64,000 nt of DNA, taken from NCBI GenBank assembly GCA_013376985.1, contig JACABB010000018.1, positions 33,459-97,458 on the forward strand, given 5' to 3'. Positions 1 through 7,356 of the stretch are shown one piece after another. Every line of letters starts with the position of its first letter. The first letter of the stretch is position 1. The stretch is from Bacteroidales bacterium (GTDB taxonomy: Bacteria; Bacteroidota; Bacteroidia; Bacteroidales; Tenuifilaceae). Below the pieces are notes generated by a model. That model was not told where the DNA came from. It was given only the letters and a program-made list of their open reading frames with translations, and searched no databases. Made by a program: the position numbers and the translations under genes.

Positions 1-16
1 AAGGGTGGCGAAATTG

Positions 17-51
17 AAACGCTGTCAGGGTTTCAAACCCTGACAGCGTTT
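17..51. repeat. Perfect palindrome with CAGGGTTT core
   Basis: A 17-bp perfect inverted repeat (arm AAACGCTGTCAGGGTTT) with a one-base centre. It lies 43 bases beyond the stop codon of the minus-strand gene that follows. A second palindrome with the same inner CAGGGTT but a different outer arm lies at 17627-17659, so this is probably a dispersed REP-like element. It could also act as a transcription stop for the neighbouring gene, but there is no clear T-run. Confidence 0.75.
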
Positions 52-94
52 ATGTATAAACATATTGGATTTAATATAAAACTAGCCACTACCT

Positions 95-1363
95 CTATTC
101 AGCCTCTGCGTGTTCCGGCACCACATCTCCTTGCAAAAATACCTCTGCCTTCTTCAGGTAATCCAGTAAAAGTTTGCTTATATTCTGATTGCTTTGTTTG
201 TTGCTAAACAGGGCAATCTCTTTATAAAGCGAAATTAAATTACCACAACCAGCACTCTCAAAAATCTCCCGCACCTCTGGGTTACTACTCATATCGCTCG
301 AATTAAAAGCACTCATCCTATCAATAGCCAAATACTTTTTATCGAGTTTTTGAAGCCCTGTAACCTTCTCAAGCTTTTTACCCTCGGGAGTTCCGTTGTT
401 GGTAATAAACAAAAAGGTTCGGATTAGAATAACCCCATCAACATAATCGGCCCGTAAATAGCCCACCTTAGTTCCAAAAAACTTGTACTCAATAAGCGGT
501 TGATCACAATTTTCGAATACAACCTTTGCATCCCGTAAGGATTCATAAAGGCTCATCTGTATAGTACCCACTTCAAAACAATCCAGCCGCTCGTTAAGAC
601 GTTGCAATGCGTGCGATTGGATGTAAACGTCAACAGGAATATCGGCAAAGGGACCTTTTACATTAAGAATCGAGGGTTTTAGCGTAGCCCACAGCAAACC
701 CGAGCCAGTAAAAGCCCAGCCTACACGTTTTGCTGGTCGTGAAGTTCCATCAACCACAATATTTATTGATTCAACCTCAACCGAATGGAGGAATGCTAAA
801 TGATGTAACCCCTCACCATAATCTTCCGAAGCCGAAAGATCTAGCTTAAACCAGTACAACGATTTCTCCATGCAGCTAAAACCTAAACAAAACGCAAAAA
901 GAGCTAAAACTGTTGCTGATTGAGCCTCTTCAAGAGCACCTCCAACCATATCGTAAAGCGTTTCTATTCCCTTCTTTAGGTTTCCTATATCTGGCAGGTT
1001 TATAAATTTGATAGTTTTAATGTACCGCGATGAGAGGGCAATGGTGTAATAATCATCAAATGATATCTCAACACCTTTAGCTAAAGAAATCTTCTCGCTT
1101 TTAAGCCAAGCCGAAACAGTACGCTTCAAAAGATTATGTATATGTGATGAAACGTTACACCCCTCAGCAAGCTCAATCCTAACGGTATGATATCGGCATG
1201 AATAAACTTCCTCTAGCATCTCCTTTGGGATAAGGGAGTAGATATCCTCCTTGCAAACTGAATTAGTAAGATACTTCAGTTTGCTTAAAAATTCGTTCTT
1301 ATGCTTTGCCTTAGCAATTTTCTGCTGCTGGTGGCTGCTCTGCTTTTTCTTACGTTGTGCCAT
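95..1363 (-). CDS. Hypothetical protein, 422 aa, possible DUF4258-like part
   Basis: I do not recognise this protein as a whole. It starts with a very basic, glutamine-rich stretch (MAQRKKKQSS) and has one hydrophobic stretch near residues 150-165; no signal peptide is evident. Around residues 249-260 there is an H-x3-R-x3-R motif (HALQRLNERL), followed by beta-rich sequence. This weakly recalls DUF4258/BrnT-like small RNase folds, but it is embedded in a much longer protein, so the link is only a suggestion. The gene stands alone: repeats flank it on both sides and no operon partner is visible. Codon use and length support a real gene. Confidence 0.75.
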   Translation of the reverse strand: MAQRKKKQSSHQQQKIAKAKHKNEFLSKLKYLTNSVCKEDIYSLIPKEMLEEVYSCRYHTVRIELAEGCNVSSHIHNLLKRTVSAWLKSEKISLAKGVEISFDDYYTIALSSRYIKTIKFINLPDIGNLKKGIETLYDMVGGALEEAQSATVLALFAFCLGFSCMEKSLYWFKLDLSASEDYGEGLHHLAFLHSVEVESINIVVDGTSRPAKRVGWAFTGSGLLWATLKPSILNVKGPFADIPVDVYIQSHALQRLNERLDCFEVGTIQMSLYESLRDAKVVFENCDQPLIEYKFFGTKVGYLRADYVDGVILIRTFLFITNNGTPEGKKLEKVTGLQKLDKKYLAIDRMSAFNSSDMSSNPEVREIFESAGCGNLISLYKEIALFSNKQSNQNISKLLLDYLKKAEVFLQGDVVPEHAEAE

Positions 1364-1430
1364 TTTAGAAGCAAGTTAATTCTACTTTGATTAGAGCTAT
1401 ACCTGATTCAATGTCGTTTAGTTAAGTTAC

Positions 1431-1623
1431 AAGTCCGATAGGACTTGAATTTGAATAGCCCCCAATGAAATTGGGGGAGTTGATAAAGGGTAACAACCCA
1501 ACCCTGAAAAGGGTTGAATGTGGCTTTATGTTTAAATATTCAACCCTTTTCAGGGTTGATAATCAAGAGACTTATCACCTCCGGTGTTACCGGAGGCTAT
1601 TCATATTCAAGCCCTTCGGGCTT
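1431..1623. repeat. Compound palindromic element of nested hairpins
   Basis: A mirrored series of hairpins. AAGTCC-GATA-GGACTT (1431-1446) and a C5/G5 hairpin (1459-1477) precede CAACCCTGAAAAGGGTTG (about 1499-1516). The second half gives the mirror image: CAACCCTTTTCAGGGTTG (1541-1558), CCTCCGGTGTTACCGGAGG (1578-1596) and AAGCCCTTCGGGCTT (1609-1623). Spacers also mirror each other (TGAATTTGAATAG against CTATTCATATTCA). The whole can therefore fold as one long cruciform or as five small ones. It is non-coding; the function is unknown. Confidence 0.7.
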
Positions 1624-1767
1624 ATCTAAATGATATTGATACTTGATTTCTAATTTTGTTGAACACGTTTCTATTCAGTACCCTATTAGAAACAAAAGCA
1701 AAATAGGTTAAATTTTTTATTTTTTTCGAATCTGTAAGGGTAGAATCAAGTTAAAATTCATTAAAAA

Positions 1768-2021
1768 TGCGAGTAAAGGGTTGAATAAAGCAGCTAACAC
1801 AATCAATAACTCCGCCTTTTAAGGCGGAGGCAAAGGGAAGAAGGGTATTGGGCTTTAGCCCAACATCGATTAGATTGCTAATGACAGAATAATTTGAACT
1901 CAACATTTTAGAAGATTACTTAAAAGATATAAATAAAATAGAGGGCTAAAGCCCAGAGAATTTAATGATTACAGCCTCCGCCTTAAAAGGCGGAGTTATT
2001 GATTCAACCCTTAATTCGCAT
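1768..2021. repeat. Second compound palindromic element, about 254 bp
   Basis: The ends are inverted repeats (TGCGAGTAAAGGGTTGAAT on the left, the complement of TGCGAATTAAGGGTTGAAT on the right). Inside, hairpin CTCCGCCTTTTAAGGCGGAG (1810-1829) is mirrored by 1976-1995, and GGGCTTTAGCCC (1850-1861) by GGGCTAAAGCCC (1943-1954). The layout is like the element at 1431-1623 but the arms differ. A left-end fragment (TAAAGGGTTGAGTAATCCAG) recurs near 2385. No coding potential is seen. Confidence 0.7.
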
Positions 2022-2122
2022 TAAAAATATTTTTTCAGATAGTCGAATGTTAGGATTCCCTATACCTTACAATATTCCAATAATATATTATTCCAATTCA
2101 ATCATTAAGCGCATGATGATAA

Positions 2123-2268
2123 CAATAGTCCGGTAAACTTTTTGGTGTATTTTGGTGACTTGGTGGTTTTGTGGCTTTTAATATTTTTTAGCCACCAAAA
2201 CTCAAAAACACCAAATTGCACCAAACCAGTAATTTAAAAATATCGGTTAAAAACTTACCGAACTATTG
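2123..2268. mobile_element. MITE-like element, family C
   Basis: About 146 bp bounded by imperfect inverted repeats (CAATAGTCCGGTAAACTTTT on the left; the right end read in reverse is CAATAGTTCGGTAAGTTTTT). The interior is TTTTGGTG/CACCAAA-rich and itself palindromic. A partial copy in the opposite orientation lies at 55283-55405. There is no open reading frame, so this is a non-autonomous element or a structured repeat. Confidence 0.65.
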
Positions 2269-2530
2269 GTAATAAACATGCAATTAATTCTTACATCCAT
2301 TTCACATTATCTTAAATTATCTTAAAAATTGTTTTAGCAGCGCAGCAGATATTGTGAACAAAAAAAAATCTATATAATTTTGATTAAAGGGTTGAGTAAT
2401 CCAGCTAAAACGTAAGCCGATTTTGTGCAATTACCTTTTCGTTCTTTGATAATGCTGATTGCTGATGGTAAAAGGGTATCCATTTAGCCAAATATTTGTG
2501 CCGCACAGCTACGGCACACCAGCATAATAG

Positions 2531-2685
2531 TATAGATTTACCCTCGTAGCTCTGCAAAGGCTAGCATAGAGTAAAGATTATACCCCGCAGTACTGCAACA
2601 CTCTGGAATTAGATTAAAGATTATACCCCGTAGCGCTGCAACACTCCTCCATAGAATAAAGATTATTCCCCGTAGAGCTACGGCT
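2531..2685. repeat. Four degenerate ~42-bp tandem repeats
   Basis: Units start at about 2531, 2572, 2615 and 2657 and share the core TAAAGATTATACCCCGTAG followed by CTGCAACACTC-like sequence. The last unit contains the palindrome CCGTAGAGCTACGG. Together with the two palindromic elements and the MITE upstream, this fills the whole 1364-2880 gap; no gene is seen there. Confidence 0.6.
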
Positions 2686-2880
2686 TATAAGTATTAGAGC
2701 TATGCTGGTTTGCTGTACCTCTGTGGCAACTTTTTTACTGTATTTACGCATTTGGCAGTTTAACTTTTCTAAGAGTTTCAGCAGCTATAGGTCAGAAATT
2801 AAGCTCTTAGATAGATGTACATAGCTTTATACATATCACAATAAACACTTAATTATTTATTTAACATTAACGTTTTTTTT

Positions 2881-3851
2881 ATGAAGACATTCAAAATTAA
2901 CCTTTCACTCCTCCACAACGAGGAGCATTTCCAGTACCACACCGAATTTAAGGATGCGGTGAACCAAAAAGGGGCACAGAGGTTGAACATTGAGGCATCA
3001 TTCAACGAGTACCTACCCCTATTCGATCAGGAGTTTGAAGCACTTCAGCTCATTCGTAAGAGTGCAACCACCGATCAGCTAGCTGTTGCCGATGCCGAGC
3101 GTGATGAAATTTTCCGTGGATTGGCCGATGCCCATAAATCGGGGCTTAACCATTTTAACGCCGATAAGCGGGCTGCCGCTACTCGTCTAAAGGTGCTTTT
3201 CGACAAGTATGGTAATGTAGCCCGTAAACCTTACGATGATGAGACTGCCGACATCAATAAGATGATGCAGGAGGTAAGCAGCACCTTTGCGGCCGATGTG
3301 GCTACCCTTGGTATTGGCGATTGGTTTACCGAACTCGATAGAAAGAATAAAGCCTTTGATACCCTTATGAAAAGCCGCTATACCGAGGGTGCCTCAAAAA
3401 CCGAGCTGAGGATGAAACAGGTTCGGGTTGATTTGGATGCCGCTTACCGTGCCATTGCCGATAGGATTGATGCCCTAATACTAACGTGAGTTCGATATAA
3501 AAAATGTGATAATGTGTTTACTTACAGAGATATATAATTGCTTAGTATGATGTGGATGGTTGGAATGATGGAATAATGGATAACATGGGGTTAGATTTTT
3601 GCTTCTTTCTTCCATTTTTCCATTATTCTAGCACTCCATTGTTTCAAATGAAATAATTTGACTGATACACAGATTAATACATTGTTTATTACACCGAACT
3701 GACGTTAATACTAATAAACGGCGATACCAATTACGAATCGTTTGTACGTGAGTTCAACGCACGGGTGGAACGCTATAATACTATCCTAGCCCAGCGCAAG
3801 GGGCGCAACTCCAAGGATACCGATAAGAAAGCTAAGCCGGATGAGGTATAA
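2881..3851 (+). pseudogene. DUF6261 family protein, split by a MITE
   Basis: The first part (2881-3483, 201 codons) encodes a DUF6261-like helical protein beginning MKTFKINLSLLHNEEHF. It then runs into an inserted element and stops at 3487-3489. The missing C-terminus (INGDTNYESFVREFNARVER through ...KPDEV, stop 3849-3851) continues exactly in frame after the element. Deleting 3484-3705 plus one copy of the 8-bp duplication TAATACTA restores a 246-residue protein of normal family look. The native terminator lies at 3890-3915. The function of DUF6261 is unknown. A truncated protein lacking about 45 residues could still be made from the 5' part. Confidence 0.9.
3484..3705. mobile_element. MITE-like element, family A, copy 1 (222 bp)
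   Basis: Inserted in the DUF6261 gene. Terminal inverted repeats are ACGTGAGTTCGATATAA (left) and the complement of ACGTCAGTTCGGTGTAATAA (right). The flanking target duplication is TAATACTA (3476-3483 and 3706-3713). The interior carries GGAATGATGGAATAATGGA and its rough complement. Relatives lie at 54991-55138 and 62858-63058. No transposase is encoded, so it must be moved in trans. Confidence 0.88.
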
Positions 3852-3889
3852 ACCAGCTATACGTAACACTTTATTGGTTACAGCAGAGA

Positions 3890-3915
3890 GGGTGGCGAAA
3901 GCTACCCTTTTTTTG
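3890..3915 (+). terminator. Rho-independent terminator
   Basis: Stem GGGTGGC/GCTACCC with a GAAA tetraloop, followed by eight T. It lies 39 bases after the ancestral stop codon of the DUF6261 gene. Confidence 0.85.
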
Positions 3916-4100
3916 TTCAAATTTAATTTCTATTTTAGTAACAAAAAGTTATTTGATAGAGTATAAGGTATGTATTTTGAGATATAAGTTGTACGAAAGG
4001 TATATGTAGCCATTAGTTATGGGTAAGTTTAAAACAACAGGCAGACAATATTAGAGCAATATGGAAATTTTCAATAATAACAACAATTAAATTAAAACTT

Positions 4101-4787
4101 ATGATATTTATCTACATTTTAATCGGAATAGGAGCTTTATGGGCTTTGATAACTGGAATCGCAGCAATTTCTGAAGCATGGCGTTATTGTATGATTGTGG
4201 GAAAATCTTCAAAATTTTTTCCACATGTTTTCGGACAAATAGCAGGTAATTGGATAGCGGTAATTGGTATATTGGTGTTTTGTATACCAGTTTGGATATT
4301 ATTATCAATTACTATTTCAAATCGTATGAAAAATCCTTATCATCGTATGATTGCTAAATTAGCATCAGATGATAGGTATAATAAAGCCATCGAAATAGTT
4401 GAAAAAGAAATAGAAAATACAGCTAATTTAGACACCGCTAAACAAGCGAGTATTGATTATTTAATACAAAATGGAATATCTAAACAGGATGCAGACGAAA
4501 GTATTAGTTTTTTAATATCCATTAAAAAACTTTCTCAAATCAAAAATGAAAATAAACAGATTACCACACTTGAAATTAAAAATGATGTCAACAGAAGTGT
4601 TACAACCGATGATAATAAGGCTCTTGAGCAATTAGTAATAAATGGTGAGCATGATAAATTTGTAAAAAGATTTCCTAATGGATGGAATCATCAGGATTGG
4701 TTAGATTTCAAACACGAAATGACATCAAAATATGGCAATATTGATGAACATAAACTAGGCAACTTATTAGAAATTTCAAAGAAATAA
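4101..4787 (+). CDS. Membrane-anchored hypothetical protein, 228 aa
   Basis: Two hydrophobic segments near the N-terminus (roughly residues 2-24 and 45-72) are followed by a soluble, lysine- and glutamate-rich tail of about 150 residues that looks helical. The family is not recognised. The topology suggests an inner-membrane protein with a cytoplasmic or periplasmic tail. It is a single gene with its own terminator 70 bases downstream (4857-4893). It sits among accessory small genes and repeats, and its AT-rich codon use differs from the GC-richer DUF6261 remnant before it, which would fit acquisition by transfer. Confidence 0.75.
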   Translation: MIFIYILIGIGALWALITGIAAISEAWRYCMIVGKSSKFFPHVFGQIAGNWIAVIGILVFCIPVWILLSITISNRMKNPYHRMIAKLASDDRYNKAIEIVEKEIENTANLDTAKQASIDYLIQNGISKQDADESISFLISIKKLSQIKNENKQITTLEIKNDVNRSVTTDDNKALEQLVINGEHDKFVKRFPNGWNHQDWLDFKHEMTSKYGNIDEHKLGNLLEISKK

Positions 4788-4856
4788 TCTTTTAATCGCT
4801 TTAGGGTTCAATTCCTCCCGAGGCTGTGAGCTTCTAAAATAAAAATCATTGGGTTT

Positions 4857-4893
4857 GGCACAGGTTAGCAAAGCGTACCTGTGTCATTTTATT
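4857..4893 (+). terminator. Terminator-like hairpin
   Basis: Stem GGCACAGGT/ACCTGTGTC (one G-U pair) with an 11-base loop, followed by ATTTTATTT. It fits as the stop for the 4101-4787 gene. Confidence 0.6.
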
Positions 4894-4964
4894 TGCGGCA
4901 GGCTGTGCCTGAGATCAGAGCCACCAACCCTTCGTTCGCTTATGTTTAGGCTTTAGTATTAACC

Positions 4965-5171
4965 TTATGATGGTTTCTTTTTAGAGATTGGATAAGGTTT
5001 TGGTTCTTTTAGTTTATCAGATAATTCATCAATTAACTTGTAATTGTGTTTTAATAAAAGTTCATTTTGCTCTTTTATTAAGCGGATATGTTCTCCTTGA
5101 ACATTCAAGTTTTCAAGTTGAGTCATAATAATTTTTTCTAAATCAGGTTTGTTATATCTAATTTTACTCAT
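4965..5171 (-). CDS. Small helical hypothetical protein, 68 aa
   Basis: Encodes a charged, probably coiled-coil peptide (residues 8-55 with leucine heptads) and a proline/lysine-rich tail (KPYPISKKKPS). No family is recognised. A TAnnTTTG promoter element in the right orientation lies 18 bases upstream of the start codon (5189-5196), which supports expression. It is divergent from the HTH gene at 5314, so it could belong to the same small accessory module. Confidence 0.55.
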   Translation of the reverse strand: MSKIRYNKPDLEKIIMTQLENLNVQGEHIRLIKEQNELLLKHNYKLIDELSDKLKEPKPYPISKKKPS

Positions 5172-5188
5172 AGTGATATTTAGAAAAA

Positions 5189-5196
5189 CAAAAATA
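5189..5196 (-). promoter_or_regulatory. Bacteroidota -7 element (TATTTTTG)
   Basis: CAAAAATA on the plus strand reads TATTTTTG on the minus strand, matching TAnnTTTG, 18 bases before the 5171 start. No good -33 element was identified. Confidence 0.4.
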
Positions 5197-5313
5197 TATT
5201 CAAGAAATTCTACATAAAACTACAGATATTCTACTTATTTTCCAAATAATCATTTAGAAATTCTTGATATTTATCTTTATATCCTAAATTTATGTCCTGA
5301 AAAAAAGATACTT

Positions 5314-5529
5314 ATGACAAAACTAGGTTTATATCTAGCAAAGAAAACGGTAAATAAAGCGGAAGTTTCTAGGAGAACAGGAATAAGCACTTCAAGATTA
5401 AGCGAACTTACATTAAATGAAACTACCAAGTTGAGGGCAGATGAGCTTTACCTTATTGCTTTAGCAATTGATGTAAATCCTCATGAATTGTTGGATTATG
5501 TGTGTTCAGATTTAAAACTGGAAAAATGA
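5314..5529 (+). CDS. Small XRE/Cro-type helix-turn-helix protein
   Basis: A 71-residue protein that is essentially one HTH_3 domain. Residues 8-65 give the five-helix pattern, with recognition region VSRRTGISTSRLSELTLNE, then ELYLIALAIDVNPHELL, the usual final helices. It probably binds DNA as a dimer and may regulate itself or nearby accessory genes. A close paralogue lies at 5995-6210 (same start MTKLG.YLA, same length), with an unrelated small gene between them. No partner toxin is directly adjacent. Confidence 0.85.
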   Translation: MTKLGLYLAKKTVNKAEVSRRTGISTSRLSELTLNETTKLRADELYLIALAIDVNPHELLDYVCSDLKLEK

Positions 5530-5656
5530 TACCCGCCCAAAGGGTGTTTACCAAAGCCAAATCCGCGCTAGCTGTGACTGCAATTCTCGACAAAATGTTC
5601 CCTTAGTATGCTTGTACTAAGATTGTAAAGGCAATTAAATAACTTCAAATTAATAT

Positions 5657-5664
5657 TATCTTTG
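5657..5664 (+). promoter_or_regulatory. Bacteroidota -7 element (TATCTTTG)
   Basis: Matches TAnnTTTG, 25 bases upstream of the ATG at 5689; the expected transcription start would leave a short leader. Confidence 0.5.
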
Positions 5665-5688
5665 AACAAATAGAAACTTTTTACCGAT

Positions 5689-5904
5689 ATGAATACAGAT
5701 ATTTTAAAATTGTACAGGCAACTGGACGACATGGAGCAGACCAAGGAAGTGATGCAGCTGAAAAATCAGATAAAGGAAACACTTTATCAAAATCTACGAA
5801 TGCACTTTCTCGAACTTACGAGTATTGGTCGTGTTATTGGTTATGACGAATTGCAAGAAGAACTTAAAAAGGCTATTAACCTTATTGAATTGCAGAAGAA
5901 ATAA
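5689..5904 (+). CDS. Small helical hypothetical protein, 71 aa
   Basis: Rich in leucine, glutamine and glutamate; predicted mostly helical (residues 3-35 and 50-70). No family is recognised. It has its own promoter element (5657-5664) and a hairpin terminator (5932-5964), so it seems to be a separate transcription unit between two HTH paralogues. It might be a small regulator or a partner of the HTH proteins; nothing in the sequence decides this. Confidence 0.6.
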   Translation: MNTDILKLYRQLDDMEQTKEVMQLKNQIKETLYQNLRMHFLELTSIGRVIGYDELQEELKKAINLIELQKK

Positions 5905-5931
5905 CCTAAGAATAACGTATTCGTTTGACAG

Positions 5932-5964
5932 AAATCCGCACTAGCCTTGTGTTAAGCGGATTTT
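5932..5964 (+). terminator. Terminator hairpin with AAATCCGC arm
   Basis: Stem AAATCCGC/GCGGATTT with a 16-base loop and a TTTT end. The same AAATCCGC word follows the HTH genes on either side (about 5565 and 6219), so it may be part of a small repeated module. Confidence 0.6.
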
Positions 5965-5994
5965 ACTATTTGTTAGCAAAAAATATTACAAAAG

Positions 5995-6210
5995 ATGACT
6001 AAACTTGGTATTTATTTAGCTCAACGTTCGGTTAATAAAGCAGAGATAGGAAGAAGAACTGGTTTAGGCAGACAGCGGATTGGAGAGCTTTGCAACAACG
6101 AATCCACAAGGCTGAGTATAGAAGAACTTTATAAGATTGCCCTTGCAATTAATGTTGATCCCGGAGAGATGCTTAAGGAGATATGTAAGGGCATAACACT
6201 GGATATTTAG
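5995..6210 (+). CDS. Small XRE/Cro-type helix-turn-helix protein (paralogue)
   Basis: A 71-residue single HTH domain, very similar in layout to the 5314-5529 product: MTKLGIYLAQ, recognition region IGRRTGLGRQRIGELCNNE, then ELYKIALAINVDPGEML. The recognition helix differs (GRQRIGEL against STSRLSEL), so the two probably read different operators. It lies 31 bases after the terminator of the preceding gene and upstream of the toxin-antitoxin pair, but a 101-bp repeat with its own promoter separates it from that pair. Confidence 0.85.
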   Translation: MTKLGIYLAQRSVNKAEIGRRTGLGRQRIGELCNNESTRLSIEELYKIALAINVDPGEMLKEICKGITLDI

Positions 6211-6237
6211 GCATATCAAATCCGCACTAACCGAACT

Positions 6238-6338
6238 CAACCTCCCAAACGCAATCAACTTGCGAAACGTTATAGTTAATTGAAAAACTGTTTACTGAAA
6301 TTGCTACTTGATGAGAAAGTCTTTACCTTTGTGAAAAG
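6238..6338 (+). repeat. 101-bp direct repeat, copy 1 (with TA promoter)
   Basis: About 101 bp from CAACCTCCCAAACGCAATC to the GTGAAAAG just before the antitoxin start. It holds a short hairpin (CGCAATCAACTTGCG) and the TA promoter TACCTTTG. A close direct copy lies at 6979-7079, right after the toxin gene, so the pair is bracketed by the repeat. Confidence 0.85.
6324..6331 (+). promoter_or_regulatory. Promoter of the toxin-antitoxin pair
   Basis: TACCTTTG fits TAnnTTTG, with ATTG about 20 bases upstream as a possible -33 element, and 15 bases before the antitoxin ATG. In the downstream repeat copy the last base is changed (TACCTTTT), so that copy is probably inactive. Confidence 0.55.
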
Positions 6339-6346
6339 ATTCTAAT

Positions 6347-6583
6347 ATGAGCACCATTGAATTAAGACATGTTATCACCGAGTACCTATCTCATATTGAT
6401 GACGCATCCTTTTTGAATGCCATTAAGACTATCGTTGAATCTAAGGTCTCAGAAGGAACTTATATGCTTTCTGACTATCAGAAGAAAAGAGTTGAAGAAG
6501 GAAGGGAACAAATCAAGAAAGGGCAAACTATTTCTAGCGAATCTCTAAAACTTGAAATTGACCAATGGTTAAGTACAAAGTAG
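6347..6583 (+). CDS. Antitoxin of a ParE/RelE-type module
   Basis: A 78-residue acidic and basic helical protein in front of, and overlapping by 19 bases, a ParE-like toxin gene, the classic antitoxin-first order. The N-terminal half (residues 1-38) looks like a small dimerising domain. The C-terminal half (KKRVEEGREQIKKGQTISSE) resembles the flexible toxin-wrapping tail of addiction antitoxins common in Bacteroidota. It should neutralise the toxin by direct binding and repress its own promoter (6324-6331). The N-terminal DNA-binding type cannot be assigned by eye. Confidence 0.8.
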   Translation: MSTIELRHVITEYLSHIDDASFLNAIKTIVESKVSEGTYMLSDYQKKRVEEGREQIKKGQTISSESLKLEIDQWLSTK

Positions 6584-6879
6584 AATGGTCAATTGAAGCT
6601 AGGTTAGATTTACTTGATATTCTTGACTACTATTATCAAAGAAACGGAAACGCAAATTATAGCCGAAAACTTAACTCGAAAATTAGTAAAAGCATAAACC
6701 TTGTTACCAAAAACCCTTCTCTTGGACTACAGACAGATATAGACTCCGTTAGAGCTCTTGTTAATGGAGATTATCAGATAATTTATGAAATAATTGAAAC
6801 CACTATACTTATAGTAATGGTTTGGGATTGCAGACGAAACCCCGAAGATAAAATAATCACATCTCGAACGAGGAAATAG
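6565..6879 (+). CDS. ParE/RelE-superfamily toxin
   Basis: 104 residues of the plasmid-stabilisation (ParE/RelE) fold: YKVEWSIEARLDLLDILDYY at the start, then helices, AL.NGDYQIIYEI and the terminal strand ILIVMVWDCRRNPE. The R...YQI.YEI...I.I..V.D.RR.P pattern is typical of the family. Members act either on DNA gyrase (ParE) or as ribosome-dependent mRNA interferases (RelE); the sequence does not say which. Translation is coupled to the antitoxin by the 19-base overlap. Confidence 0.88.
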   Translation: MVKYKVEWSIEARLDLLDILDYYYQRNGNANYSRKLNSKISKSINLVTKNPSLGLQTDIDSVRALVNGDYQIIYEIIETTILIVMVWDCRRNPEDKIITSRTRK

Positions 6880-6978
6880 TTAACAAACAACAACTGCGTA
6901 TTTATTGTATTTGGATTGATGGTGTTTTGGTGGGTTCAACGTTTATTACTTAGCTCTTGTGGGACAAGAAAACGGTTT

Positions 6979-7079
6979 CAACCTCCCAAGCGCAATCAAA
7001 TTGCGAAATGTTGTAGTTAATTAAAAAACTGTTTACTAAAATTACTACTTGATGAGAAAGTCTTTACCTTTTTAAAAAG
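6979..7079 (+). repeat. 101-bp direct repeat, copy 2
   Basis: Direct copy of 6238-6338, beginning 99 bases after the toxin stop codon. The small hairpin is kept (CGCAATCAAATTGCG). The stretch up to 7239 holds no gene. Confidence 0.85.
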
Positions 7080-7239
7080 CTCCCCCGCTAGTGCAGATTG
7101 TAAATTTTGAGTGTTAGAAATCCCCGCTCATCGAAGTTTAGGTGTTAATTATAACTTCAACGTAGCTAAATATCAATATCCCTTAGAAACCGAGCCAAGG
7201 AATAAAGATTATCCTTAACCCTATGCGATATCAAAATAA

Positions 7240-7273
7240 AAGAGCGGATGTTTCAAAAAGCTGAAACACTCGC
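7240..7273 (-). terminator. Terminator of the beta-helix lipoprotein gene
   Basis: A 12-bp stem with two mismatches (GCGGATGTTTCA against TGAAACACTCGC) and an A/G loop. On the minus strand it is followed by TCTTTTATTTTG, as expected for a stop after the gene ending at 7357. Confidence 0.6.
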
Positions 7274-7356
7274 CCTTACCCCTATACCCTGTTCTTTTTA
7301 AATGTATGAAGTTCTAAACCATCCAAACTAGGGTTTCAATCCAACATATCATATTC

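Noticed and set aside
1431..2021. Repeats considered as a CRISPR array
   Set aside because: Arms are palindromic pairs, not regularly spaced direct repeats with unique spacers, and there are no cas genes.
4805..4830. GGGTTCAATTCC resembling a tRNA T-arm
   Set aside because: No matching acceptor, D-arm or anticodon arm could be placed around it.
5529..6346. Small-gene row considered as an integron cassette array
   Set aside because: A GTTAAGC core-like word occurs once, but no consistent pair of attC core sites or integrase was found.
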